Assembly (NCBI GenBank): GCA_013288705.1
Contig: JABDBI010000012.1
Span: 1-47,504 of the forward strand
Length of the DNA stretch: 47,504 bases
Origin: Methanobacteriota archaeon
GTDB lineage: Bacteria > Myxococcota > UBA727 > JABDBI01
Direction of reading: 5' to 3'
The position numbers were made by a program, and so were the translations under genes. The notes under the pieces are model-generated. The model made no database searches, was not told the origin of the DNA, and saw nothing but the letters and a program-made list of their open reading frames with translations. Below, piece by piece: positions 18,551-25,548 of this stretch. Position 1 is the first letter of the stretch. Every line of letters starts with the position of its first letter.

Positions 18551-18883
18551 ATGAGTAACAGAAATGAAGTTGTAAGAAGCAGCGGTAATGTGTTCAAAGA
18601 TCTTGGCTATGATCAGTCAGAGGAAGTACTTGCTAAGGCGGAACTTATTCGTCGAATCAGTCATATCATTGAGAAACGTCAACTGACGCAGGCGCAAGCT
18701 GCCAAGCTACTGGGAATTGAACAGCCAAAAATATCTGCCCTCCTTAACGGGAAGGTTTCGGGGTTTTCAACAGAGCGTCTGTTTCGGTTCTTGAATGAGC
18801 TGGGTCAGAATATCGAGATTGTTGTTAAAGCAAAACGACCTGCTGAAAGGCGAGCACATATTCACGTGTTGATACCGGCATGA
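18551..18883 (+). CDS. XRE-type antitoxin (HigA-like), partner toxin decayed
   Basis: This 110-residue DNA-binding protein opens with RSSGNVFKDLGYDQSEEVLAKAELIRRI and has a helix-turn-helix at about 45-70 (LTQAQAAKLLGIEQPKISALLNGK), then FSTERLFRFLNELGQNIEIVVK. That is the usual antitoxin encoded downstream of Gp49-like toxins. It normally binds and neutralises the toxin and represses the shared promoter. AGGAAA lies seven bases before the ATG. The reading frame is intact although the toxin upstream is truncated. It may persist as a repressor or as protection against a related toxin elsewhere. Confidence 0.9.
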   Translation: MSNRNEVVRSSGNVFKDLGYDQSEEVLAKAELIRRISHIIEKRQLTQAQAAKLLGIEQPKISALLNGKVSGFSTERLFRFLNELGQNIEIVVKAKRPAERRAHIHVLIPA

Positions 18884-18931
18884 GAAATTTGATCACCCTA
18901 TGACCTAATACCGCCAACCGCCGATCCTCGC

Positions 18932-18960
18932 TTGACAGCCCCGCCCAAATACGGTTTGAT
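18932..18960 (+). promoter_or_regulatory. Sigma70-type promoter for rplU-rpmA
   Basis: A perfect -35 (TTGACA, 18932-18937), a 17-base spacer and TTTGAT (18955-18960, 4 of 6) lie about 80 bases before the rplU start. This leaves a leader of roughly 75 bases. Confidence 0.65.
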
Positions 18961-19040
18961 GCGCGTTCTGCCACCCAGTGAGCCCCAGTGTGATCACGGC
19001 CGTTTGCTCGGGTTAACCAAAAAGCGCAAGGATTTTAAGC

Positions 19041-19370
19041 ATGTACGCAATTATTGAAGCCGGTGGGAAGCAGCATAAAGTAACCCAAGGCGAGAAACTC
19101 AAGATCGATTTGATGCGCGACAAACAAAAGGGCGATACCCTCGTGTTTGATCACGTGCTGATGCTGGGCGGCGAGTCTTACCAGGTCGGCAAACCCTACG
19201 TCGAAAACGCCAAAGTGACAGCTATTGTGAGCCACATGGGCGCAGATGGCGAGGGCGTGAAAGGCGAAAAGATCCTTGTCTATAAGAAGAAGCGCCGCAA
19301 GGGTTTTGATAAGACCATCGGTCACCGGCAGCGCTATACCGAAATCCAAATCCAATCGATTGAGGCGTAA
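19041..19370 (+). CDS. rplU: 50S ribosomal protein L21
   Basis: Large-subunit ribosomal protein. The 109 residues open with [22 protein letters not shown] and end with the basic [26 protein letters not shown] block, both signatures of L21. AAGGA precedes the ATG. It is co-transcribed with rpmA, 2 bases downstream. In many bacteria obgE follows rpmA; here a convergent marC gene does, so the GTPase gene must be elsewhere. Confidence 0.98.
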   Translation: MYAIIEAGGKQHKVTQGEKLKIDLMRDKQKGDTLVFDHVLMLGGESYQVGKPYVENAKVTAIVSHMGADGEGVKGEKILVYKKKRRKGFDKTIGHRQRYTEIQIQSIEA

Positions 19371-19372
19371 TC

Positions 19373-19630
19373 ATGGCACATAAGAAAGGTCAGGGTTCTA
19401 CCCGTAACGGTCGCGATTCAAATCCCAAATACTTGGGCGTGAAGCGCGGAGATGGCCAGCCTGTAAGGGCCGGCACCATTTTGGTACGCCAACGCGGCAC
19501 CAAGATTAAGCCAAAGAACAATGTGGGCACCGGACGTGACCATACGCTTTTTGCTTTGATCGATGGTGTGGTCGCATACACCCGCGGTTCTGATGATCGC
19601 GTGAGTGCAAGCGTTCTGCCTGTTGCCTAA
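19373..19630 (+). CDS. rpmA: 50S ribosomal protein L27
   Basis: Large-subunit protein whose N-terminus reaches the peptidyl-transferase centre. The 85 residues start [25 protein letters not shown], so the N-terminus is the mature proteobacterial form without the cleaved extension known from Firmicutes. The stop overlaps the stop of the convergent marC by 4 bases (CTAA). Confidence 0.98.
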   Translation: MAHKKGQGSTRNGRDSNPKYLGVKRGDGQPVRAGTILVRQRGTKIKPKNNVGTGRDHTLFALIDGVVAYTRGSDDRVSASVLPVA

Positions 19631-20241
19631 AGGTACGAATGTAAAAATGTGGTGATGCCGCCAGAGAGCATTTTGACGGCCACCAACACACAGATGAGCG
19701 CCATGATGCGCTCACATACTTTTAATCCAGTATTTCCCAAAAGTTTGACGAAGTTTGGCGACAGCACCAAAATGGCTGCGGCTAATAGCCACGCCAAGAA
19801 AATCGCGCTGACGACGATAATCGTGTGCGATGGGTCTACCGCGTCATTTGAATATAAGATCACCGTCGCTAAACTCGACGGGCCGGCGAAAAGCGGGATT
19901 GCGATCGGTACTACATAAGGTTCCTGCTTGGCATGAAGTTCGGGCTTTGCCTTGGGAAACAGCAGGTGTACGGCAAAAGTCATAAAGATAATGCCGCCGG
20001 TAATCTCGATCGCTGCTTGGGAAATATGCAATGCGCTCAAAAACTTTGAGCCACCGATGTAGAAAATGATCAATGCCAGCAGGGCGAATAAGCTCTCTCG
20101 CTTTAAAATGCGCCTTTTTCCGGGGAGGTCATAGGGCTTGAGCAACGTCGCGATGATGCCAATGTTGCCAATGGGATCTAAGATCAAAAAGAGCTGCAGT
20201 GTTTTTGCGAGAACAGCGCTGAAGATGGTGAGATCATTCAT
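19627..20241 (-). CDS. MarC family integral membrane protein (second of a tandem pair)
   Basis: This 204-residue protein has six likely membrane segments. The first carries [17 protein letters not shown], matching the MarC/UPF0056 motif NPIG in spirit, and the second half has [21 protein letters not shown], the other family signature. The family's transport substrate is not established. It lies 5 bases downstream of a related gene on the same strand, so the two probably form one transcript and perhaps a heteromer. Confidence 0.9.
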   Translation of the reverse strand: MNDLTIFSAVLAKTLQLFLILDPIGNIGIIATLLKPYDLPGKRRILKRESLFALLALIIFYIGGSKFLSALHISQAAIEITGGIIFMTFAVHLLFPKAKPELHAKQEPYVVPIAIPLFAGPSSLATVILYSNDAVDPSHTIIVVSAIFLAWLLAAAILVLSPNFVKLLGNTGLKVCERIMALICVLVAVKMLSGGITTFLHSYL

Positions 20242-20246
20242 GGCAC

Positions 20247-20846
20247 TTACTCAGCCACGGGACGAAGCAAGATATAAATCTTCAACCCTTTGAGAAACAT
20301 TTCGACAGATAACAATGTGAGAATGAGGCCCATCAGTCTTTCCGCCGCAATGAGAGCTTTGGCGTTCATGCGTTTCCTAAAACGCAGGGCGAACCAAAAA
20401 ACGCTCACGGAGCATACCCATGCGATCAAAATCCCGAAGAGCACTTTCTGCGAGCTTTCTTCGGTATGGGCATAGAGCATGATAGTGGCTGCAATCGACG
20501 GGCCGGCGATCATGGGTGTGGCGAGCGGAACAATAAAAGGATCTTCTTTGTCGAACTTTTCTTCCGGCGCATCTTCTTGCGGAGATATCATCTTGATGGC
20601 AATGAGGAATAAGACAATGCCACCAGAGATCTGGATGGTGGAGTGGCTCACGTCGAGACTTGCCAAGAGAACGTTGCCGAAGAAAAAGAAGAAAACCATG
20701 ATCAAAAGCGCGATTAGCATCTCACGCAGGATGATCCAGCGTTGTTTGGGTTGCGGGATTTGGGAAATGAGATTAAGAAAAGCGGTAATGTGACCGACGG
20801 AATTCATGATCAAGAAAAGCGTGATGGTGAGTGAAAATAGAGACAT
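20247..20846 (-). CDS. MarC family integral membrane protein (first of a tandem pair)
   Basis: This 199-residue relative of the neighbouring MarC protein has LFLIMNSVGHITAFLNLI at the first motif and VPLATPMIAGPSIAATIMLYA at the second. The first-motif Pro is replaced by Ser (NSVG rather than NPIG), which may mark a functional difference from the other copy. A hydrophilic acidic loop (SPQEDAPEEKFDKEDP) separates the two halves. The two copies have clearly diverged, so the duplication is old. Confidence 0.9.
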   Translation of the reverse strand: MSLFSLTITLFLIMNSVGHITAFLNLISQIPQPKQRWIILREMLIALLIMVFFFFFGNVLLASLDVSHSTIQISGGIVLFLIAIKMISPQEDAPEEKFDKEDPFIVPLATPMIAGPSIAATIMLYAHTEESSQKVLFGILIAWVCSVSVFWFALRFRKRMNAKALIAAERLMGLILTLLSVEMFLKGLKIYILLRPVAE

Positions 20847-20905
20847 GTGTTCAATCTAGCATGCCGGTTTTACAGATTTCAATGCAGTTATGAGGAGTAA
20901 TCTTT

Positions 20906-21469
20906 ATGCGATACCCGATAATTTTTCTCGCGCTGTTATTTTTGTCTAGCGCACAGCCAATCTTCGCGATGAATAGTGGAGGCAGTGCTTTGGTATTTCC
21001 GAGGCCGGCTGCTCCGGCATTGCCAAGGCCGAGGTTGGCACTTACTTACGATCCCGCGGTGACGGCTCCTCAGGGTGAACATGTGCTGCAAGCGCGTCTT
21101 GCCAGGTTTTGGGTTGATGCGACGCTAGAGCGTCTGTTGGCGCAAGTGCTGCCCTCTCAGGCAGATCAACTTCGGATGGCTCATGTGCTCGCCATTGTGC
21201 GATACTACGAGGCGCATTCCAGTCAATTTGATTCGAACTATTCCAGAGATCAGATGCGATATTGGTTATCGTATGCTGAGAGCGCGGCACGCAATAATGC
21301 AGACTGGCGAGGGCTTGCCACGCTGTATAATCAATTCCATGACCTTGCTCGTCGATCTGAACACGGTTTCACCGATAGCGATGTCACGGAATTTCGCGCT
21401 CGGACCATAGCTGCTCTCTGCCGAGACACCAGCGGCATGAGCGACGCACATCTCCGCAGTCTTAGGTAA
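20906..21469 (+). CDS. Secreted helical protein of unknown function
   Basis: This 187-residue protein has a Sec signal (MRYPIIFLALLFLSSAQPIFA), then a Pro-rich segment (FPRPAAPALPRPRLAL) and a helical, Arg-rich body (VLQARLARFWVDATLERLLAQVL; VLAIVRYYEAHSSQFD). AGGAG lies upstream of the ATG. There is one late Cys (ALCRDTSG). I do not recognise a family. It starts 59 bases from the divergent marC pair and is followed by the tRNA-Ala gene on the same strand. Confidence 0.72.
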   Translation: MRYPIIFLALLFLSSAQPIFAMNSGGSALVFPRPAAPALPRPRLALTYDPAVTAPQGEHVLQARLARFWVDATLERLLAQVLPSQADQLRMAHVLAIVRYYEAHSSQFDSNYSRDQMRYWLSYAESAARNNADWRGLATLYNQFHDLARRSEHGFTDSDVTEFRARTIAALCRDTSGMSDAHLRSLR

Positions 21470-21492
21470 TGCGCTTTTTCCCCCGAAAGGTC

Positions 21493-21521
21493 TTTACATC
21501 GGTGAAGGGATTCACTAAGAA
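21493..21521 (+). promoter_or_regulatory. Possible tRNA-Ala promoter
   Basis: TTTACA (21493-21498, 5 of 6), a 17-base spacer and TAAGAA (21516-21521, 3 of 6) lie 12 bases before the tRNA. The spacing suits a tRNA promoter but the -10 is weak. Confidence 0.35.
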
Positions 21522-21533
21522 TCCCTTGCCGAT

Positions 21534-21609
<76 letters not shown>

Positions 21610-21614
21610 ACTTC

Positions 21615-23648
21615 CTATCTTCGCAAACGACTCATCAACGCCGCAAACGTATCAAACTTCAATGCTTGCGGCCCGTCACTCAGCGCCTTCTTTGGCTCCG
21701 GATGCACTTCGACGATAATTCCATGCGCACCAACGGCGAGGGCTGCCTCTGCCAGTGGTGAGATATATTGCCATGTGCCAGCAGCATGGGAAGGATCCAC
21801 AATGACTGGCAAGTGCGTGCGCTCTTTGAGCACGGGAACCGCTGACAAATCGAGTGTGCTGCGCGTTGCAGTTTCGAAGGTTCGAATGCCGCGCTCGCAT
21901 AAAATCACCCGCTGATTGCCATGTGCGAGAATATACTCCGCGGCGTTCAGCCATTCATCAATCGTCGACATGAGCCCACGCTTGAGCATGACCGGCCGAT
22001 CAATGGTGCCAAGCTCCTTGAGCAGCGAGAAGTTTTGCATATTACGCGCACCGATTTGAATAATGTCGGCTTTTTCTGCAACTCTCTTCACATCATTTGG
22101 ATGCATCACTTCAGTAATAATCGGCATCCCATATTGCCGCCCAGCTTCATAAAGCAGATCGAGCCCTTCATATCCCAAGCCCTGAAAGTCATAAGGCGAC
22201 GTACGCGGCTTGAACACGCCGCCACGCAAAATATCCGCCCCACATTCTTTGACCTTCTTGGCCACCGCCATGACTTGCTCCCGCGACTCCACCGAGCAAG
22301 GCCCCGCCATAATCACTGGCCGATCCCCCCCAATCACGACGTGCTGCACCTGAATCAGCGTATCTTCCACCCGCGTCGCCCGCGAAGCCAGCCGATAAGC
22401 TTTCTTCTCGAGCAACTTAATCGTCTCCGCCGAAATCTCCCTCTCCCCCCGTGGGAGAGGGATTAAGGGTGAGGGGGCAATCTCTGCACCCACCTGATTC
22501 CCCCCACCAGTCCTCTCCGGATAAGCCCCAAGCACCTTCAAATACTCCGTCAACCCCGCCAACTCTCGCAACGCCTGCGCAACCCCGTCATTCGCCAAAT
22601 TCCCCTGAAAATCAACATAAAACAAATAATGCCAAGGCACATTCGGCCTAGGCCTAGACTCGAGCTTCGTCAAATTCAACCCATGCGCCGCGAGCACATT
22701 CAGCGCCGACAACAGCGCCCCCTTCTCATCCCGCACGGCGAATATAATCGACGTCTTACACGCCACCCGCGCATCCACCGCTTCCACTTGCTTCGCCACC
22801 ACCACAAACCGCGTATAGTTATCCCGCTGGTTGGCAATATCGCGCTGAATCACATACAGACCAAAGTGCCTTGCCGCCTCTTCGCTCGCGACAGCTGCTT
22901 GCGAAAGATTGCGCTCCTCACGCACTTTCTGCACCGCCATCGCTGTATCGACGTAGCTCTCTACTTGACAATTCTCCAGGCCAGACAAAAACCGACTACA
23001 TTGTAAAAGCGCTTGTGGATGCGAGAGCACACGGCGAATCTGCGAAACATGCACTTCCTCAAGCGCCACTAAACAATGCTCAACCTTAAAAATCTCCTCG
23101 CCCACAACTTTTACGTCCATTTGTGCGAGCAGGTCGTATGCCTCATTGATAGAACCAGCAGTGGTATTCTCGACGGGCAGCATGCCATAATCCAATGCCC
23201 CATCACGCACAGCTGCCATCATGTCAGCGAACGTCTCGTATCCACGCAACTGTAGCGCCTTGCCCAACGATCCGAAGTGCTGCTTAGCAGCGAGTGAACT
23301 ATAGGCACCTTCGGTACCCTGATAGCCGATACGCAGCGCGCCTGCTTGTTCAGGAGGCACACGATCGCGAAAGCGTTCTTCTTGTATGCGTACAGAATGG
23401 TTCATGATGTCGCGGTAGAGTTTACCCACGAAGTAAGTATCTAGACCGAGATCACCGGCAAGCTCTGTGAGATGTTGCAAGACAGCAGTTTCGCGTAATT
23501 CATCGCGAATTTGTGGCGCGCTCTCATGCTTGGATTCAGCAATCTGCGCAACCAAGTTCTCTCGCTTGGCGAGCGCCTCAATGACCGCACGATCGGCTTG
23601 ATCTATCTCGGTGCGGAGTGTTTCGATTGTTTTGTTTTTCTGATTCAC
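21615..23648 (-). CDS. Chorismate mutase / prephenate dehydratase / ACT / DAHP synthase fusion
   Basis: A 677-residue fusion of the Phe branch with the first shikimate-pathway step. Order: AroQ chorismate mutase (about 1-90), prephenate dehydratase (about 105-285, TRF at 279-281), ACT domain (about 298-372, with GAL and LESRP motifs that bind Phe in P-proteins), a linker, and a type I-beta DAHP synthase (about 410-677, GPCSVES at 449-455, [15 protein letters not shown], and DPSHAAG). The linker (390-406) is built from an in-frame palindromic repeat. It starts with GTG after AAGGAG. It lies behind a Phe leader-peptide attenuator, so both transcription and activity are probably Phe-controlled. 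Confidence 0.93.
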   Translation of the reverse strand: MNQKNKTIETLRTEIDQADRAVIEALAKRENLVAQIAESKHESAPQIRDELRETAVLQHLTELAGDLGLDTYFVGKLYRDIMNHSVRIQEERFRDRVPPEQAGALRIGYQGTEGAYSSLAAKQHFGSLGKALQLRGYETFADMMAAVRDGALDYGMLPVENTTAGSINEAYDLLAQMDVKVVGEEIFKVEHCLVALEEVHVSQIRRVLSHPQALLQCSRFLSGLENCQVESYVDTAMAVQKVREERNLSQAAVASEEAARHFGLYVIQRDIANQRDNYTRFVVVAKQVEAVDARVACKTSIIFAVRDEKGALLSALNVLAAHGLNLTKLESRPRPNVPWHYLFYVDFQGNLANDGVAQALRELAGLTEYLKVLGAYPERTGGGNQVGAEIAPSPLIPLPRGEREISAETIKLLEKKAYRLASRATRVEDTLIQVQHVVIGGDRPVIMAGPCSVESREQVMAVAKKVKECGADILRGGVFKPRTSPYDFQGLGYEGLDLLYEAGRQYGMPIITEVMHPNDVKRVAEKADIIQIGARNMQNFSLLKELGTIDRPVMLKRGLMSTIDEWLNAAEYILAHGNQRVILCERGIRTFETATRSTLDLSAVPVLKERTHLPVIVDPSHAAGTWQYISPLAEAALAVGAHGIIVEVHPEPKKALSDGPQALKFDTFAALMSRLRR
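22434..22482 (-). repeat. Palindromic repeat, copy B, in the linker of the aromatic fusion gene
   Basis: A perfect 10-bp inverted repeat (TCCCTCTCCC, 22438-22447; GGGAGAGGGA, 22453-22462) is followed by TTAAGGGTGAGGG. Its reverse complement matches copy A at 12672-12717 through the CCCTCACCC flank and the palindrome, so the two copies lie in opposite orientation. It encodes [17 protein letters not shown] between the ACT and DAHP synthase domains. Confidence 0.8.
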
Positions 23649-23651
23649 GTT

Positions 23652-23676
23652 GGGTCTCCTTTTGGAGCTGAGACCC
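23652..23676 (-). promoter_or_regulatory. Hairpin over the ribosome binding site of the aromatic fusion gene
   Basis: On the minus strand GGGTCTC pairs perfectly with GAGACCC (7 bp). The second arm overlaps the AAGGAG ribosome binding site seven bases before the GTG start. A smaller CTCC/GGAG pairing inside the loop could also cover it. Translation may be limited when the hairpin forms. Confidence 0.5.
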
Positions 23677-23687
23677 TACCAACAAAT

Positions 23688-23717
23688 AAGGCCTCAGCTT
23701 TTGTTCGCTGGGGCCTT
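23688..23717 (-). terminator. Attenuator terminator (arms 3:4) upstream of the aromatic fusion gene
   Basis: In the minus-strand RNA AAGGCCCCAGC pairs with GCTGAGGCCTT (10 pairs, one C-A mismatch, 8-base loop), followed by ATTTGTTGG. The U-run is modest. It lies between the Phe leader peptide and the GTG start and is the conditional terminator of the attenuator. Confidence 0.75.
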
Positions 23718-23774
23718 TTTTCGGGCTTATGTGTTGACTAACTACACCCGCATCCCCAGCTTCGCAAAGAAGCT
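23707..23774 (-). promoter_or_regulatory. Attenuator arms 1:2 (pause hairpin) and 2:3 (antiterminator)
   Basis: Arm 1 AGCTTC (23774-23769, inside the Phe-codon run) pairs perfectly with GAAGCT (23763-23758). The overlapping arm 2, GCTGGGG (23760-23754), is perfectly complementary to CCCCAGC (23713-23707), the 5' side of the terminator. A ribosome stalled on the Phe codons would cover arm 1, free arm 2 to pair with arm 3 and prevent the terminator. Confidence 0.72.
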
Positions 23775-23810
23775 AAAAAAGAATGGGAATGTAAATGTTG
23801 GGCAACGCAT
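23742..23810 (-). CDS. Phenylalanine leader peptide
   Basis: A 22-codon frame starting with ATG at 23810 and ending TAG. It begins MRCPTFTFPFFFSFF and ends AKLGMRV. Phe occupies codons 6, 8, 10, 11, 12, 14 and 15, seven in all, comparable with the E. coli PheL peptide. It lies in front of a gene with chorismate mutase and prephenate dehydratase domains, as pheL does, and is followed by mutually exclusive hairpins. There is no ribosome binding site, but a promoter ends only 8 bases before the ATG, so the message may be leaderless. Its role is to sense charged tRNA-Phe by ribosome stalling. The family context makes the assignment strong; expression is untested. Confidence 0.85.
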   Translation of the reverse strand: MRCPTFTFPFFFSFFAKLGMRV

Positions 23811-23818
23811 AGGCGACC

Positions 23819-23846
23819 AGTATGGAGGGGCAACCCGAAAAGTCAA
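23819..23846 (-). promoter_or_regulatory. Promoter of the Phe leader and aromatic fusion gene
   Basis: On the minus strand TTGACT (23846-23841, 5 of 6), a 16-base spacer and CATACT (23824-23819, 4 of 6). The -35 overlaps the stop codon of the DNase II gene. The predicted transcript starts at or one or two bases before the leader ATG. Confidence 0.6.
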
Positions 23847-25015
23847 GAACCGTTTGGACAGGTGTCCCGATCTGAGATTAGGCTATACAACGCGTTCCAC
23901 ATGGCTTGATCCTCTATGCAAGCCGTACCGCCACCACGAGAGCGTTGTCCTTTTTGGGTATTCATATCGCCAATGCAAACCATGGGATGTGCTGAGTTTG
24001 GGGCGGTGATCGCCCATTTGGAGTGATCATTTTGGTGCGCGATTTCGATATCCCTACTGAACTTCACCTTGTTTACCTGCATCGTGCTGTAAGCAAAGTG
24101 GCATTGGTCTTCGCTGCCGGTGGTACACAGACGGTTGCATATTGGATCTTTAACTCGGCGCTGAACGGCGTCATAGTTAAAGTACGTGCTATGACAATCC
24201 GCCCCCGTGCACGATGTTGGGAGGTTTTCGCCCGAGAGCATCCATGTTCTCACCAATAGGTCAGAAGCCAATGTGGGTGCCAGTAAGTCTTCGTAGAAAT
24301 CCATTTGCCACTGTTTGGTTTTAGCGACGCTAGTGATCAGTACTCCACCCAAGCTCGTAAGTTGTGCAACTCTTGTTTGAGGTCCATCGATTTTGATATT
24401 GGCGAGGTTATTATCAATTTGTGGTTGCAGTGTTGGCGGCAGATAACGTTGCATAATATAGGGCCCATCCACTTCCAATTGTGCGCCAATTTCAGCGTAT
24501 GCATTTATCGGATATGTCACACAGAAAAGACTCTGCCCATATTTGAACGAGCTGCTTGGTAGGCCAGCGTAAGATTTCGACGACAAAGAACTGGATGGAA
24601 AATGTGGGATGCTGTGGATGAGCCAAAACCCAAGATTCTCGTCGAAAGCCAGAAGCCCTTTGGCGTGTGCGAAGTCCCCTTGATCTTGGCCAGTTGGCGG
24701 CTGATCATTGTAGGCAATGTAACCAACATTCGGGTTTTTGTTGCTCGCATAAAAGGCGTTCATCGTGTTGGATAATGCACCTCTTGCGTGGTCGTTAAGG
24801 TTTGCTTTTGGTGCAGAAAAAGTTGGATCTTGTGTGTTGGCGTCGCGATAGATGTACTTGTAGCTCGCAGGGGCTTTCAATATGACCCACCAGTCTACGG
24901 GATTGTTGTCTTCATCGAGACAACCCACATAAGCGCTGGCGTATGTTGGCGGTAGAAGGGTGAAGAGGAGAACGAACAGGAGACTTGCACGAAGGACGTG
25001 GCTGGGTTTGTTCAT
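23843..25015 (-). CDS. Secreted DNase II family endonuclease
   Basis: Acid endonuclease of the eukaryotic-type DNase II family, 390 residues with a Sec signal (about 1-29). After it come DWWVILKAP (41-49), YNDQPP (102-107), the first catalytic HxK in FAHAKG (His117, Lys119), GFWLIHSIPHFP (129-140), YGQSLFCV (159-166), the second HxK in DHSKW (His331, Lys333), CIGDMN (347-352) and RGGGTAC (360-366). These match the order and spacing of human DNase II as I recall it. Both HxK half-sites are intact, so activity is expected. DNase II is rare in bacteria. The ATG has no clear ribosome binding site. Confidence 0.93.
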   Translation of the reverse strand: MNKPSHVLRASLLFVLLFTLLPPTYASAYVGCLDEDNNPVDWWVILKAPASYKYIYRDANTQDPTFSAPKANLNDHARGALSNTMNAFYASNKNPNVGYIAYNDQPPTGQDQGDFAHAKGLLAFDENLGFWLIHSIPHFPSSSLSSKSYAGLPSSSFKYGQSLFCVTYPINAYAEIGAQLEVDGPYIMQRYLPPTLQPQIDNNLANIKIDGPQTRVAQLTSLGGVLITSVAKTKQWQMDFYEDLLAPTLASDLLVRTWMLSGENLPTSCTGADCHSTYFNYDAVQRRVKDPICNRLCTTGSEDQCHFAYSTMQVNKVKFSRDIEIAHQNDHSKWAITAPNSAHPMVCIGDMNTQKGQRSRGGGTACIEDQAMWNALYSLISDRDTCPNGS

Positions 25016-25064
25016 TGTTTAAAAATAATTCAGGGTGCGGAATAAAAGCAATTCGAACGCAAAA

Positions 25065-25514
25065 CTAATTGATCTCGACCATCTTCATATGCGGTACTTG
25101 TATATCGGTTGCCCCCGCTCTCGGGTCTCGGTGGAGATAGCGTTTGCCATAGAGTACATATATCGTGTACAGGGCACCGTAGATGCTGCCGGTAATAAAG
25201 AATGGGTTTCCCAGAAAAATTGTGTAAGTGACACCAGATAATGCTGTGACGACGCTAATTAACAGGGACATTCGGGAAAATGAGCTGAAATCTCTGTCTT
25301 TCCACAGCTTATAGGCTTGCGGCAAAGAGGCGCTTATTCCCAGCACCAGATTCGTAAATCCGAGCGCATTGACCCATATCGGAAGACCTGGTTGAGCCTC
25401 GCAGGTCGACGTAGATGTCGCGTTATTGGGCTCATCGGCGAGGCAAACCTTGCTCATTGTCGCCGTCGAAATAAGCAACGTTAAGAGCCACGTAAGCATG
25501 CCGCGTTTGTCCAT
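25065..25514 (-). CDS. PQ-loop / SemiSWEET-like membrane protein
   Basis: A single three-helix PQ-loop unit: LPIWVNALGFTNLVLGISASLPQAYKLWKDRDFSSFS carries the Pro-Gln of the family, then LISVVTALSGVTYTIFLG and TGSIYGALYTIYVLYGKRYL. SemiSWEETs of about 90 residues dimerise to pass sugars. Here the start at 25514 (35 bases after the comM stop) adds a hydrophobic N-terminal stretch (MLTWLLTLLISTATMSKVCLA) that reads as a signal peptide or extra helix. The frame continues 30 codons upstream inside comM. The substrate is unknown. The neighbouring comM gene gives no hint of function. Confidence 0.78.
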   Translation of the reverse strand: MDKRGMLTWLLTLLISTATMSKVCLADEPNNATSTSTCEAQPGLPIWVNALGFTNLVLGISASLPQAYKLWKDRDFSSFSRMSLLISVVTALSGVTYTIFLGNPFFITGSIYGALYTIYVLYGKRYLHRDPRAGATDIQVPHMKMVEIN

Positions 25515-25548
25515 GGTGCAGCAATGACTATCACAGCCATTCCGATGT

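Noticed and set aside
23688-23721. The same hairpin read as a plus-strand terminator with a TTTTTT tail
   Set aside because: The shape is good, but no plus-strand gene leads into it. The minus-strand attenuator role explains it. It could still stop antisense transcription.
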